From NCBI GenBank assembly GCA_003952965.2, contig CM025854.1, forward strand, positions 20,072,111 through 20,136,110: DNA of 64,000 bases. Direction: 5' to 3'. A model generated the notes under the pieces. It did no database searches, had not been told where the DNA came from, and saw only the letters and a list, made by a program, of their open reading frames with translations. A program made the position numbers and the translations under genes. Below, one piece after another: positions 25,397-36,165 of this stretch; the stretch's first letter is position 1, and the number at the start of each line of letters is the position of its first letter. The DNA is from Morella rubra (taxonomy: Eukaryota; Streptophyta; Magnoliopsida; Fagales; Myricaceae).

Positions 25397-25748
25397 TAGG
25401 GGTGCCCAAGTTACCGGCCGGACCAGCCAACCTGGACCGAAATCAGATTGATTTTGGCCAAACTGGTCCCCTTTTTTGGTACAGGATTTACCGGTCTAGG
25501 AAACCGGTGTACTCGGGTCCGGTTCCGGATTACCTATATGGAAAACCGGAACTGGACCGGAGTATACCACTCCAAATCGGTCCTTACCAGTAAAAAAAAA
25601 AAAAAAATTCCAAAAAAAGCCTAAAAAGGTAAAAATACTAAGAGGCTCAAACTAAAAAAAGGCCCAAAATGTCATAGCCCAAACCATCCAATCTCGACCA
25701 ATGAAACTGGAGATCGGACCCGACCGGACCGGACATTGGACAACCCTA
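25397..25748. mobile_element. Non-autonomous hAT-type MITE with 8-bp target duplication
   Basis: The element is 352 bp long. The left end TAGGGGTGCCCAA and the right end, read inverted, TAGGGTTGTCCAA form a terminal inverted repeat. Each continues into CCGG/GGACC-rich sequence. The flanks carry a perfect 8-bp direct repeat, GAATGCCC, at 25389-25396 and 25749-25756. An 8-bp target duplication together with TAGGG-type ends is typical of hAT elements. The centre has an A run near 25593-25608 and no coding capacity, so it would depend on a transposase from elsewhere. Confidence 0.85.
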
Positions 25749-26120
25749 GAATGCCCCCCATGAGCCGAATCAAGAGGGAGAGAAGCAAAAGAATTTCCTC
25801 GTCATATTATTCGACAATTAAGAAGGTTTGGCATTACATTATTCAATTCCACCAGTTAATCTCACGAACAATCCAGGGTTCAAGGAAGAAAACGGGTATA
25901 CAGGATTCATACTTAGGCACGACAAAATCTTATTGGGACGTTGTTGATAATCTGACAGAATGCCAGTAAAAAGACATTGCAATTACATACAAAAGCTGCC
26001 GTGAACTTAAGCCGCTGAAGCCTCAAGGGTAAAGTAATCTTGATTTGGGTAATGGTCCGAACAACAAGACTGTTTTTAAAACTCAACCAAAATGTCAATG
26101 AATCAGTATACATTCAAGAT

Positions 26121-29100
26121 TCAAGACGTAAGGCTAATGGCAGTAGCATATGATTGAAGCAGCGTTAGAGCTTGCTCTGTAAGAGCCCTGCTCCTCACTA
26201 GCCTCACCCAATCACCCACTATTTCTGCAGCTTGGCTGCCTCTAACACCTTCTTCAAGAGCATCTGCTGCTTCGGCAAGTTTTCCTTCAGCCAAATAGCA
26301 CTCAACTCTATTGATGACAGATTCAATTCCATCGCCTGATGGATCAACTTCCTTAACCTAGAAAAGCCAAAAGCCAATCAAAGAACTTTGAAATGAGCGA
26401 GTTAAATGTAGAATGGAATGGAATGGAAAGTATGCCTCGTATCCATACCTTCAACAAGGATGCAACACGTGCCAAAGAATGTGCCAAGATGCCGCCACCT
26501 CCTGGTGGGATAAGGCTGAAGGGCCGTAGCATCCCTTTCAAGACATCAAACTGCAGGAAGCATGGAGGTTTGAAGGATTTAAGAAGTTGGTTCAAACATT
26601 TGGCTTGATCAGCAATTTTAACTTTTTGAAGATTGTAAGACTGGTAAGAACAATATAAGGTTTAAGCATCTGTGCTTCCACCAGTCAACATGAATCACTC
26701 TTCCCAAATATGTTCATGACATCCAAGTAGAGAGAGAGAGAGAGAGAAGTAACATGGCTCCAGTTAAGTTTGGCGGAGAAAAGGCTATTTCAAATTATTT
26801 TTTTCTGTTGGGTCGATGGGAAGTAGCGAGTTTTCTACATAATTTGTGCAACTAGTTAGCACGACAAAACAACTCCTCAAATAGGTTCATCTATACATAT
26901 ATAATATAACATAACATAACATAATACATGCAGATATATATTTATATATATATATATATACTGTGTGTGTGTGCATGTATACTAACCACAGAACATGAGA
27001 AATGAGTAAAGAATTAAATCAACAGGCAGCTGAACATAGGTTCACAATGCAAAGCACGCCAACCCCTAGGCTGTCCTGTCTTGAGGGACAAAAGAGATGT
27101 CAGCATTCCAAGCCTGCCTTGATCAAATTATCAACTACCAGCAGAATAAATAAGCATGGAATGAGTGCAAGCCAATAAGAATGAAAAAAATACATTGACT
27201 ACGCATTACGAATCACATAATGGCTCAACCAAAATCTTTTATAATCAGCTTATTGCACTCCCATCAGAAGAAAGGCAGCAACATAATCTTTGATATTTGT
27301 CAATAGTTTTATTGACGCAAAGTCTAGCAAGGTCACAAAAAGATAACAATCAACAGCATCAAGAAGTATTGTAGGAGAAACTACCTCCAATACCGTCAAT
27401 GGTAAAATAACAACATACGAAAAACTTGCCTTTTGATTCAATTGCAACAGAGTATCTGTGCCATTTCTCCGTGTTTCTTCAGGAAGGGATGATAGGACCA
27501 AATCCAAAACTGAGTCTTTATCACTTCTATCAAGATACGAACGCAAAGCATCTATTTCTGTCTGAATTGGTAGTCCTTTTGAAAGTGCATCTTCTAGTGC
27601 AACGGCTCCCTGCAAGGCCAAAAACCAAATAACTGTTAGGGTTTTTGGTTTTGCAGTCTCCAAAAATATGAATGAGGAAGCTATATACAATTAAAATGAG
27701 AGAACTCTTCCTTATCAAGAAGAATAAATTAAGACAGAAAAAAAAGGATGATGAAAAAGAAGAAACTAACTGCACCATAAATTGGAAATTGGAAATTTTA
27801 CCAGAGCAAGCTTGTGGGCAAAGTGACTCTGACGAGCTTCTTCAGATCGTGCATAGAACGCCATGCACAAGGCATTTATCTACAGAAGAGAAGACTAAAT
27901 TAAATTCCATTAGCTATAGAATCCAGGGAGTCAAATGGCTGCAATTTGATCATGAGAAGGACAAACATAACACAAACTAAACCTGTTTAAGCAAGGGTCA
28001 AGTTTAGCCAAGCTATAAAAAATAACCAGTGTCATCTCCTGGCTTCAGTTGATGTTCCTGGCTCTTAAGTCTAAACCAAAACTTGGAGGTTCACATTACT
28101 CATTGGTATGATTTGTCATAGTTGAGTGCATTGGATGTCAATGTCGTTATACCCACAAATGGTGGATTTATGCTTTTACAGAATTTCTCTGAAGTTGTCT
28201 CAGGGCTTCCTTTAGATATCCTCTTTTCCTAAGCAATTGTGGAAGATTTATTGAGGGTATATCGCATTAATAATCTAGAAAATTAGGAGATTTGTTTCTT
28301 TTTCTTGATTTCCAAAGCACCTGACGCCACGGAAATGCATTTTTTTGGGTTTAGTATGGAATGCAGTCCCATGATGCCCTACTGTGACTACAGATACAGG
28401 GAGCCCTAATTTTTTCCCTTGTAACTTCTCATTCTGATTTCATTGCTATATCTTGTTAGTGTGTGTCAAAAAGTCTATTAAAGCACGGATAATTCCAACT
28501 ACCATCGAGCTTCTGTCTGATAGGCACCTTACATGGATATGGCAGGATACTTGGCGGCTGTGTATGAGTAACTAAAGAGATTAGGTATTTCTGCATACAA
28601 TAATATACAGCACAGATATGGCAAGGATACAGTACCATACCTTTGGCCAAAATTTGGAAGTTTTCCTAAGAAAAAATGGAGATTTAAATGAGTCTCAAAG
28701 ATACATTGTACCCCTTGAGAATTGATCTTTGAAGAAGTCTTAATTAATTCTAAACTCCAAAGTTCTGCAAAGGTCAATTAGGGATCAAAGATTGTGTATT
28801 CTATTGTTAAATATAACAACAATATCAGTTTTATTATTTATACGTACTCTATGCGTGTGTTTCTTATTCATCTTTCAAACGAAAAATCTCTACACATATT
28901 TTGTTACATACCAAACAATTAATGCATGATCCCATATTGACATATCATGTTCTGAACTTTCAAGAACTGAAGCATCAACAAACTGTATTGTCCCGAATCC
29001 ATATCCCATACAGAAATAGATGCTTCATACTAGGTCCCCTTGTAATATATCTTTTCTTCATGACTTGGTGTTTGGCTCCCAAAATTTTGGGGGCTGTGCA

Positions 29101-32100
29101 TAGGAATTGGTGAAAAAGTGAAGAGAGAGATGATTTGAATGATTTTTTTCTGTTTATTTTGATAAAAATAGGAATTGGTGAAAAAGTGAAGAGAAAGATG
29201 ATTTGAATGATTTTTTTATGTTTATTTTGATAAAAATAGATGATTTGATTGGGAGAGATTATTTTGAGGTTATTTTATTAGGCCAAAATTTTGAAGGGGC
29301 CAAAATTTTGGGAGCCCACTGATGTCAGCAAAATTGTAATTAACAGGTATATAACATGATTGCATTGCATCTGAGAAGCTAAAATGATTGATACGTGCTG
29401 GGTTTAGTTTTGAATGTAATTTCTTAGCATGTACACCAAAGCAAATGATTTTATCTTCACAACTAGTCTCTTATACAAGATCCTCTGAAGACTTCAAAAT
29501 TTCCTGTACAAAGGATCCTTATACTACTTGAAGTAAGCCTCATATATGCGTGTGAGCATAGACATTAGAATACACCCACCCACATGCGCGCGCGCACACG
29601 TGTATAGGTATATCTCCTTCTGCTTATGATATCCGTATAATAAAAAATTGCATGAGATTTTCATTCCATGTTTCCATCTTAAAGAGTTAAAATATACATA
29701 TACGTTGAAAATTTACCACAATAGCTTAACATGCGGCTGTACTCTTACATGAAGGTTTGCTTCTGCCATTTTCTCAATCTGGGCAGCCTTCTCACTTGCG
29801 ATTACTGCAGCCAATTCTGCTTTTGCGAACTCCTGAACCCTTTTTAACTTTAATTCTGCTTCATTTTCCTGCAATTATTAGGGATAAGAAAGTTGACTTC
29901 AGTAACTATTAAACGTTGATTCTCTATTCATATCGTGAGAGCATAAAACTTTATATGCACCTTCTGCTCGAGTTCCATCTTGAGTTTCTCTTCCAATTTT
30001 TCCTGAAGTGACTTGAGAGCAAGAGCTGCTTTTGCCCTTTCTCTCTTCAATTCCTGAAAATTGGTCAATATTTTACATTTGCAATAGTCAGAAGCTGATC
30101 ATAGGTACTGAAATAGATAGCAAAACAGTACCAACCAGGTTTGGGAGGAAGACATAGGGCATTAGTTATAAATGAGCCTGGGAATGTGTGCATCTTTGTT
30201 TGTTTGCATAAAGGAATTCTCAAAGCCATCTAAACTTCTGCTACTGATTTTGCTTCATGTTTACTTGATAGTCATTGCTGCCTCATGGAGAGGCCTTGCG
30301 TAATTGGATTTGTTCATCAACCACACGATTTCGTAACTACTCAATATGGCATCAGTCATATCTGTGGATGCGAGCTGCATGGGATTAGAGTCACCCCAAT
30401 GAAGAAGAGTTATTTGGGATAGTATGAGCTAATTAGGGTAAGATGGGATGCTCATCAGCAGCCCAAAAATTTATTTTTTCTTTCCTTTTGGAGGGGAAGG
30501 TGTGAAGGGAAGGGGTAGTCCTTCTATACGCCATCTCAATCTGCTTGGATTGTGGAGAGATTTAGATTTTCAAAAGAAAAAAAAATTGCATAAGCTTTTA
30601 GAGAATGGCACTTATCTGACACCAAACTTCCAAATCACATTTTCTTTCCTTTGCATTATGAAGTACACTATAACACTACTACCCTGGGTGAGAGGAACAA
30701 GATACTCAAAAGTCTCTATAAGTTGGAAAAACATTTCACGTGCTGGTTAAACAGGGAAGCCTAGTAGACATGGACATATATCCCTAGGTATCACTGTAGC
30801 TATTAACTTTGAATTAGTCCAAAACACTCTTAATCCCATGGAAGGCTCAAACCAAGCTAACTTCATTATTCATCCAAACCCTCCACCAGCTTTGTTTTGT
30901 GGCTGTAGCAGATTAGCAAAGCTGTTCCCTATTCATGATCTTTCCACTAAAGCCCAAAAAATATACAGCAACCACAAGAAAAATCATGTCAGAAGTAAAA
31001 CAAAAAGAGGGCAATCTCTACAACCTTATCCAACATTGCGGCCTCCTCTGCTAGCATGAGTTCCCTAGCCGCTGCATCCTTCAATTCCTTTTCATACATA
31101 TCCTGAAGTGTGCAGAAATATAGATATGGACATAGTACAAAGCTTATTAGACCAAGATGGAAAATCAAATTGAAAATTGCAAATGATAGTAATTACGCAA
31201 TAGTCCAAACCTTCAATGCTCTCTTTTCTTCAGCAAAAAAATAAGCATCTAACTCAGCTTGCCTCTCTTCAGCAGCGTGAATGGCCTCTAAGAAATCAAG
31301 CACCAACTTTCCATCCTTGGAGACATAACCATCACTCAACGCCCCAGGAGCACCAACTGAAGCCTATTTTCCCCAAGAACCATAAGTTAATCATTATATC
31401 AGGATATTCTATGCATGACCAGAGACAATGATTGGAAAAGTACAAAATAAATGTTGACAGCCACCTCTTTTTCTTCCGGAAAATGATTGCTTTCCTTAGT
31501 TCCCTGACTTTTCAAAGAAGTTGAAGGGTGGCCTTCAGTTTGATCCTGTAGTTTATATGCCTCGGCTAGCGAACTAGGTGATTCTAAACCATTACCTGAT
31601 GCAACCTGCAACAAAGTATCACCAGAAATAAGTTTATAGAAGTAAAAGAAGATTTGTTCTTTATTTGATAAAAGCAGAACGTAGGGAATCCTGAATAACC
31701 AACACAAGCATGGAAACACACAATGGAAAGAGCTCTTCACATATATGGAACAAAAACAAAACTGAGAACAAGGAATTTGAGTTCCGAGTCATACAGAATA
31801 AGTACAAATAAGAAACCCCATAATTTTCCATTATGGATGCTTGTGGTGCTATTGCCACCACAGGTTTTTACTAATACTAAATTGTTTATTCCATGAATAC
31901 AAAAACAATTTAACATCCTGCAACTGTTTAAATCAACGTGTTTAGGCCCAAACAATCCTCTATGAAGTCTTTCCATACCTAGGTAATAAGAGATGTGCTG
32001 TCTCCTAAGACGCTATAGCAGTAACATATAATTTCACAAAGCCTTGAAAAGCCTTTTCTTTTTCTGGATGGAGGAAATACAGGATCGGATGACCAGGTCA

Positions 32101-33790
32101 GTAATACAAGCAGGAGAAAAAGTAGTTAAAACAATGTTTCAATGTCCTAAAAGGTCTACGCTGACCCCTTGTGACAGTAACTACAGTAATTGGAAACATT
32201 CTATAGGGAACACATAGTACTGAGCCTTAAGCAACACCATTGTCAACAAGATTTGTGCAGCAGGCAGTATAAGTTGAGAAAACCAGAGTACCTCTGGTCT
32301 ATTTTCCGTACTAAGATGCTCAGTTGAAGTTTTAACACCACTTTCTTTTAAAACTGCACCACCATGGAAAGAAACAGGTGCAACACCAATTTCATCCTGT
32401 GCCTTACTAGCATTCTCTTCTGTGCTTTTCATGTCAAGACTCCCTTCTGATAAAATTTCGGAATCCGTGCTTTGATCATTAGATTCATTACTTCTTTCAG
32501 AACGTTCCAGCAACTCTTTATCTCCGACAGGGATAAAACCCTCTGCATGTGTATGTTGCACCTGAGACTGGTTTTTACCAAGTCTTTCGCTTGAAGGTTC
32601 AAGATGAGGAGCATCTGAATGAGCTTCAACCTTTTGCTCAGTTTGCTCAGTGGTGGGACTCAAATCATTGGGCTCCTCACTTTCATGTGGAACTAATTGC
32701 TCTCCTGGATGCTGGATATCAAATTCGTTGGGCTCTTCATTTCCATTAGAAACTAGTTTCTCTACCGAATGTTGGATATCCTTTACATCACTAGTCTGAA
32801 CACCAATCTTAGCTTCCTTCAATGAACTCTGCTGCGGTTCACCAATAAATTGGTCTAAATATCCAGATTGATATGCAGCGAAGAATGCAGCACCGACTGC
32901 AACACTTCCAATGAGAACTTTTGGCAAAGTGCCAGACTTAGGTGGGTTGCCTGCAGAACCAGGTTCCGAGGATGCATTTTTCTGAGTTCCAGTTGAGAAT
33001 TCCTTTCTTAAAGAAAGGGCAGGTATCTGTTGCAATTGTACCCGAAAACAAGAAAAAAGAGACAGTCAGTCTAGTTGTCAGGATTGACAAAGAGCATTGC
33101 CAAATTTGATCCCTCACATAGTAACAATAGTTTTAATTCCAGTCACATCTAATAATCCCCTAACCAAACTTCAGTACATTTCACAGGAGAAGAAAATCTC
33201 AATGGTTTCAGCATGACTCTTAGCTAAAACCCAAGAGTATAATTCACCCTCCAAGTGAGCAAAACAAGAAATACACAAAGCGCATGCTTTTACAGATAAA
33301 AGAAGGTAATCGACATCTAAGAACTACTCTCAGAGCTACGAAATATCTTTATTTGTGTAGAATTGAAGCTGTAAATTATTGTTCCATGGTTCAACAGCAT
33401 ATTGCAGTTGAAAGAAATGTATTTTGTCACTAATCTTGTAGCTGCAAACTAATTTTTGTTTACATGCCTGAGTGGTTTTCTGCCTCGGGATCCTTCCAAG
33501 GGCTCGGCGAGATGAAATTTCCAGAACCGACCTGCAAATCCACGCGGCAAGGCATTAGGGTCAGACATTGCATATAAACCACATCCACCGAAAGAAATTT
33601 GCCATTACAAAATCAAAGCGGCAGAAATATGTAAAGCTAACAGGGATTTGGCAGTGCTAGTACAAAAAACCTCAAGGAGATAGAGTGAGTCGCAAAACTC
33701 ATCCATAATTTCAGATACGAAATTAACGAGCTATATATATCGAAGAAAACTTTCGTAAAGGTTGTATTGTCCGCCACACCTCCGTAACAT
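26121..33790 (-). CDS. MIC60: MICOS complex subunit MIC60 (mitofilin)
   Basis: MIC60 is an inner mitochondrial membrane protein that shapes crista junctions and contacts the outer membrane. Twelve predicted exons on the minus strand: 33790-33780, 33531-33468, 33026-32292, 31605-31465, 31363-31211, 31102-31025, 30053-29961, 29868-29749, 27879-27802, 27609-27430, 26550-26449, 26357-26121. They sum to 1992 nt, about 663 residues. The 11-nt first exon gives MLRR; with exon 2 it forms an Arg-rich targeting sequence. One membrane segment lies in exon 3 (KVLIGSVAVGAAFFAAYQSG). A long acidic linker follows, then a Glu/Lys/Ala-rich coiled coil in exons 5-8, and the conserved mitofilin C-terminus with LIPPGGGGILAHSLARVASL. 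Introns 2 and 10 are predicted to start with GC instead of GT. Intron 8 holds a MITE. The reading frame is intact, so the gene looks functional. Confidence 0.94.
29074..29316 (+). mobile_element. AT-rich MITE, family M1, copy 3, in a MIC60 intron
   Basis: The ends are a perfect 17-bp inverted repeat, GGCTCCCAAAATTTTGG on the left and its complement on the right. The interior has the GGTGAAAAAGTGAAGAGA core of family M1. That core is present twice as a direct repeat of period 68 bp (29101-29237). The element lies in intron 8 of MIC60 (27880-29748), away from both splice sites. No target duplication could be defined. Confidence 0.75.
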
Positions 33791-34256
33791 CGTTTTGTGC
33801 CTCTGAGAGAATAAAATTCAGCGAGCGTAGTGGCGCGGTGAACTTGCTTGAGAAAATTGCCGAGTGAGAATATGAAACGGAGGGTTCAGGTGAGAGTTGT
33901 AGATTTTAGTCAGACTCTTGGCATCAAAACAGTCCGTTAGGACGAGTGGTCTGCTGTCCGAGTAATATGGGACTGAGTGGGAGGGAGCTTTGGGTAAGAG
34001 AACAACCGCTTAAATGCCGGTAACCGCCGCAGCGAAAGGATGCAGTCGGTGGCTTTGGCAGTATTTATTAGTTAAAGAAGCGTCGTTTTATGAAATTAAT
34101 TCGTCACAACATTCTAAAGACTTTCATAGTTTTACTGAAAATATTCTGAAATTTTTTTGTAACACCTTCCCGCAGTTAGGTAAAATCGAATTATAAATAA
34201 GACAAACAAATTTGAACGTTTCCACTAAGATCGAGCGAGAAATGATAAATTTGAAG

Positions 34257-34424
34257 GGAAAATGCTGGGTGTTCTTCTTGAGTTTTTCTCAGATTCTTCT
34301 TGGAAAGAATCCAACGACTCAGGATCTCTGGATGTGTAGGGCTCACTTTTAAAATGAATCATGGGCTGTTGGATTCTTTTCAGAAGAACCTGAAAAGAAC
34401 CAGGAAGAACACCAAGTATTTCTC
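34257..34424. mobile_element. Mutator-like MITE with 9-bp target duplication
   Basis: The element is 168 bp long and nearly palindromic. Its ends match as inverted repeats for about 48 bp, from GGAAAATGCTGGGTGTTCTT on the left (its right-hand partner reads GAGAAATACTTGGTGTTCTT when inverted) inward to AAAGAATCCAAC. It is flanked by a perfect 9-bp direct repeat, AATTTGAAG, at 34248-34256 and 34425-34433. A 9-bp target duplication points to the Mutator superfamily. It lies about 460 bp upstream of the MIC60 start. Confidence 0.8.
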
Positions 34425-35964
34425 AATTTGAAGTCCCGTGAACAAATTATGTGTAAAAGGTTTTTACTTGTTAGAATAATTAAGATAAAAAAAAAATTAC
34501 AATTTTAAATCAAAGGCAGACAAAGAAAGATCCTTTTAGGCTCTCTTGCCCCCTCCCTCCAAAATCAGCAGATTTTGTTTTTTTTTTTTTTTTGCTTTTT
34601 ACCTTTTGACCTCCTAATTGTAATTTTATGAAACAAATTTTGAAATTACTGTCTGAATTTTTATAAGATTTTTAAAATGTGGAAAGTTTCTAAACATACA
34701 AAAAGGGTGTCAAGTAAGAAACAATAAGAAAGAGTTATATGTGCGAGTCTTGGGTTTCTCCAACATTTGTGAAACAACAACAGCAAATTTGTTATGAAAA
34801 CAACTTGTAATTCCATCACACATACAATGTTAGGATACGTATAGAAGTAATACATACTAGTCACAGTCATTAGCACAATCTTAGTAGAGATTTTAGTGCA
34901 TACTAAACAACTACCAAAAGTGAATTTTACCATCAAATCAATCTCTATATTAATATTTGTTCTAAAATTATGTAATATTTTTTTTTAATAGACAAAAGGC
35001 GGGAAAAGACGACCAATTACTCTATTAAACGTGATTCTTCCACTTATTTAGTAAGTTAAGCTGTTTACATTTGACACCACAAATCCATTATTCTTATGAT
35101 TTTCACATTTCGCACCATTTCATGTACTGTACAGTGTGTATTTCACGTGGCCAATTGAGTTAATTTTTGTTGACTGTCCGAGAGATGAATCTGAAATTTG
35201 TAATTTTAAAACTACAAGTTAAGATTTAACGAGAAAAAATTGTTTTTACCGAAAAAAAAAAAAAAGAAAAAAAAAACAAAGAAGAAGAAGCGGAAGAAGA
35301 CCCTCTGAAGTCTTCCCGAGAAGGCCGATTCGGGTCGGTTAGGTCTTCACTTTTATGCGAGTCGTAAATAGAACTCGGCTGAAGGGACGTCGCAGGACTA
35401 ACGACTCTTCCTGACTGGTGACTACCTTCTCGTGCCTGCTTCAACGTTGAAGCCCCAGTTTCCAGAGGAGCCAAGGTCTCACTCTTTACCTCTTTCTACC
35501 TGTTGAATGCATGAGTCTTGCATATATGAGATAGTGCCATTGTTTTCACTGCGCTAAATGCTGAGTGGCTATGCCTGGACAAAGCACGGAAACTTGGAGT
35601 ATCCCGCTTGCTTTGATGTCTCTGTAAAGAAACAAACTTAAACTCTAACGCTACCCAATCTTTTCGTTCGTTCGTTTCGGCCGCCTCCCCTCCCTTCTCT
35701 CCGTGAAGATGCAATTTTGACTTGAACGACTATGGAAACAGCGTTGTTGATGGAGACTCGATCATCACCGCGGTCGAAAAGGGCGCAGATTTATCGCTGT
35801 CTTTGATCCCACTTCTTTCTCTATTCTATTTCCGTTTGTATTCGCGCAGGAGTGTTTGATTGCTAGGGAAATTGGTGAAAGCTGTCGATTTCTTGATTTT
35901 TGGATAAAATTTGAATATGCATTCTTCCCCAAATCGTCTTCTTTGTTTTCTAAACCGGTTTGAA

Positions 35965-36024
35965 GTCGAGCTCGAGAAGTGTATTCTGTAGTCGAGCTCG
36001 AGAAGTGTATTCTGTAGTCGAGCT
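35965..36024. repeat. 26-bp tandem repeat upstream of RPB8
   Basis: A 26-bp unit beginning GTCGAGCTCGAGAAGTG is repeated at 35965-35990 and 35991-36016, followed by an 8-bp partial third copy. Each copy contains the palindrome CGAGCTCG. It probably lies in the 5' UTR intron or upstream region of RPB8. No function is implied. Confidence 0.85.
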
Positions 36025-36165
36025 GAGTTCGGACTGCCAGTACCCGGCTCGATTACATCCCTACATATATGTATGTACGTGTTGTCGTAGCTCTTCTCAT
36101 GTTGCGGTCATTTTTACTTTGTTGCAGGTGTACATTTGCTGTTGACAAAAACCTATAAAGGAAGG

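Larger units (their letters stand above)
21831..26120. other. AT-rich spacer between CSI1 and MIC60
   Basis: No gene was recognised in these 4.3 kb. The left end should carry the distal CSI1 promoter. The interval 22070-22640 is strongly AT-rich. Three short transposons lie on the right (24481-24669, 24899-25101, 25397-25748). An open frame at 24115-24306 ends near a GT-like donor but matches nothing I know and has no partner exon. The last stretch, about 25760-26120, is probably the 3' UTR and flank of MIC60. Confidence 0.5.
33791..36165. other. Divergent intergenic region between MIC60 and RPB8
   Basis: MIC60 is transcribed leftward from 33790 and RPB8 rightward from 36166, so this interval must hold both promoters. 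The RPB8 transcript probably begins near 35700-35850. A 5' UTR intron probably ends at the acceptor near 36127 (GTTGCAG), before the ATG at 36166. The middle, 34440-35280, is AT-rich with homopolymers. It also contains a MITE (34257-34424) and a short tandem repeat (35965-36024). No additional gene was found; an open frame at 35226-35474 is low-complexity at its end and unrecognised. Confidence 0.55.

Noticed and set aside
33468-33530. Use of the GT four bases downstream of the MIC60 exon 2 end
   Set aside because: It would put exon 3 out of frame, so the GC donor was preferred.
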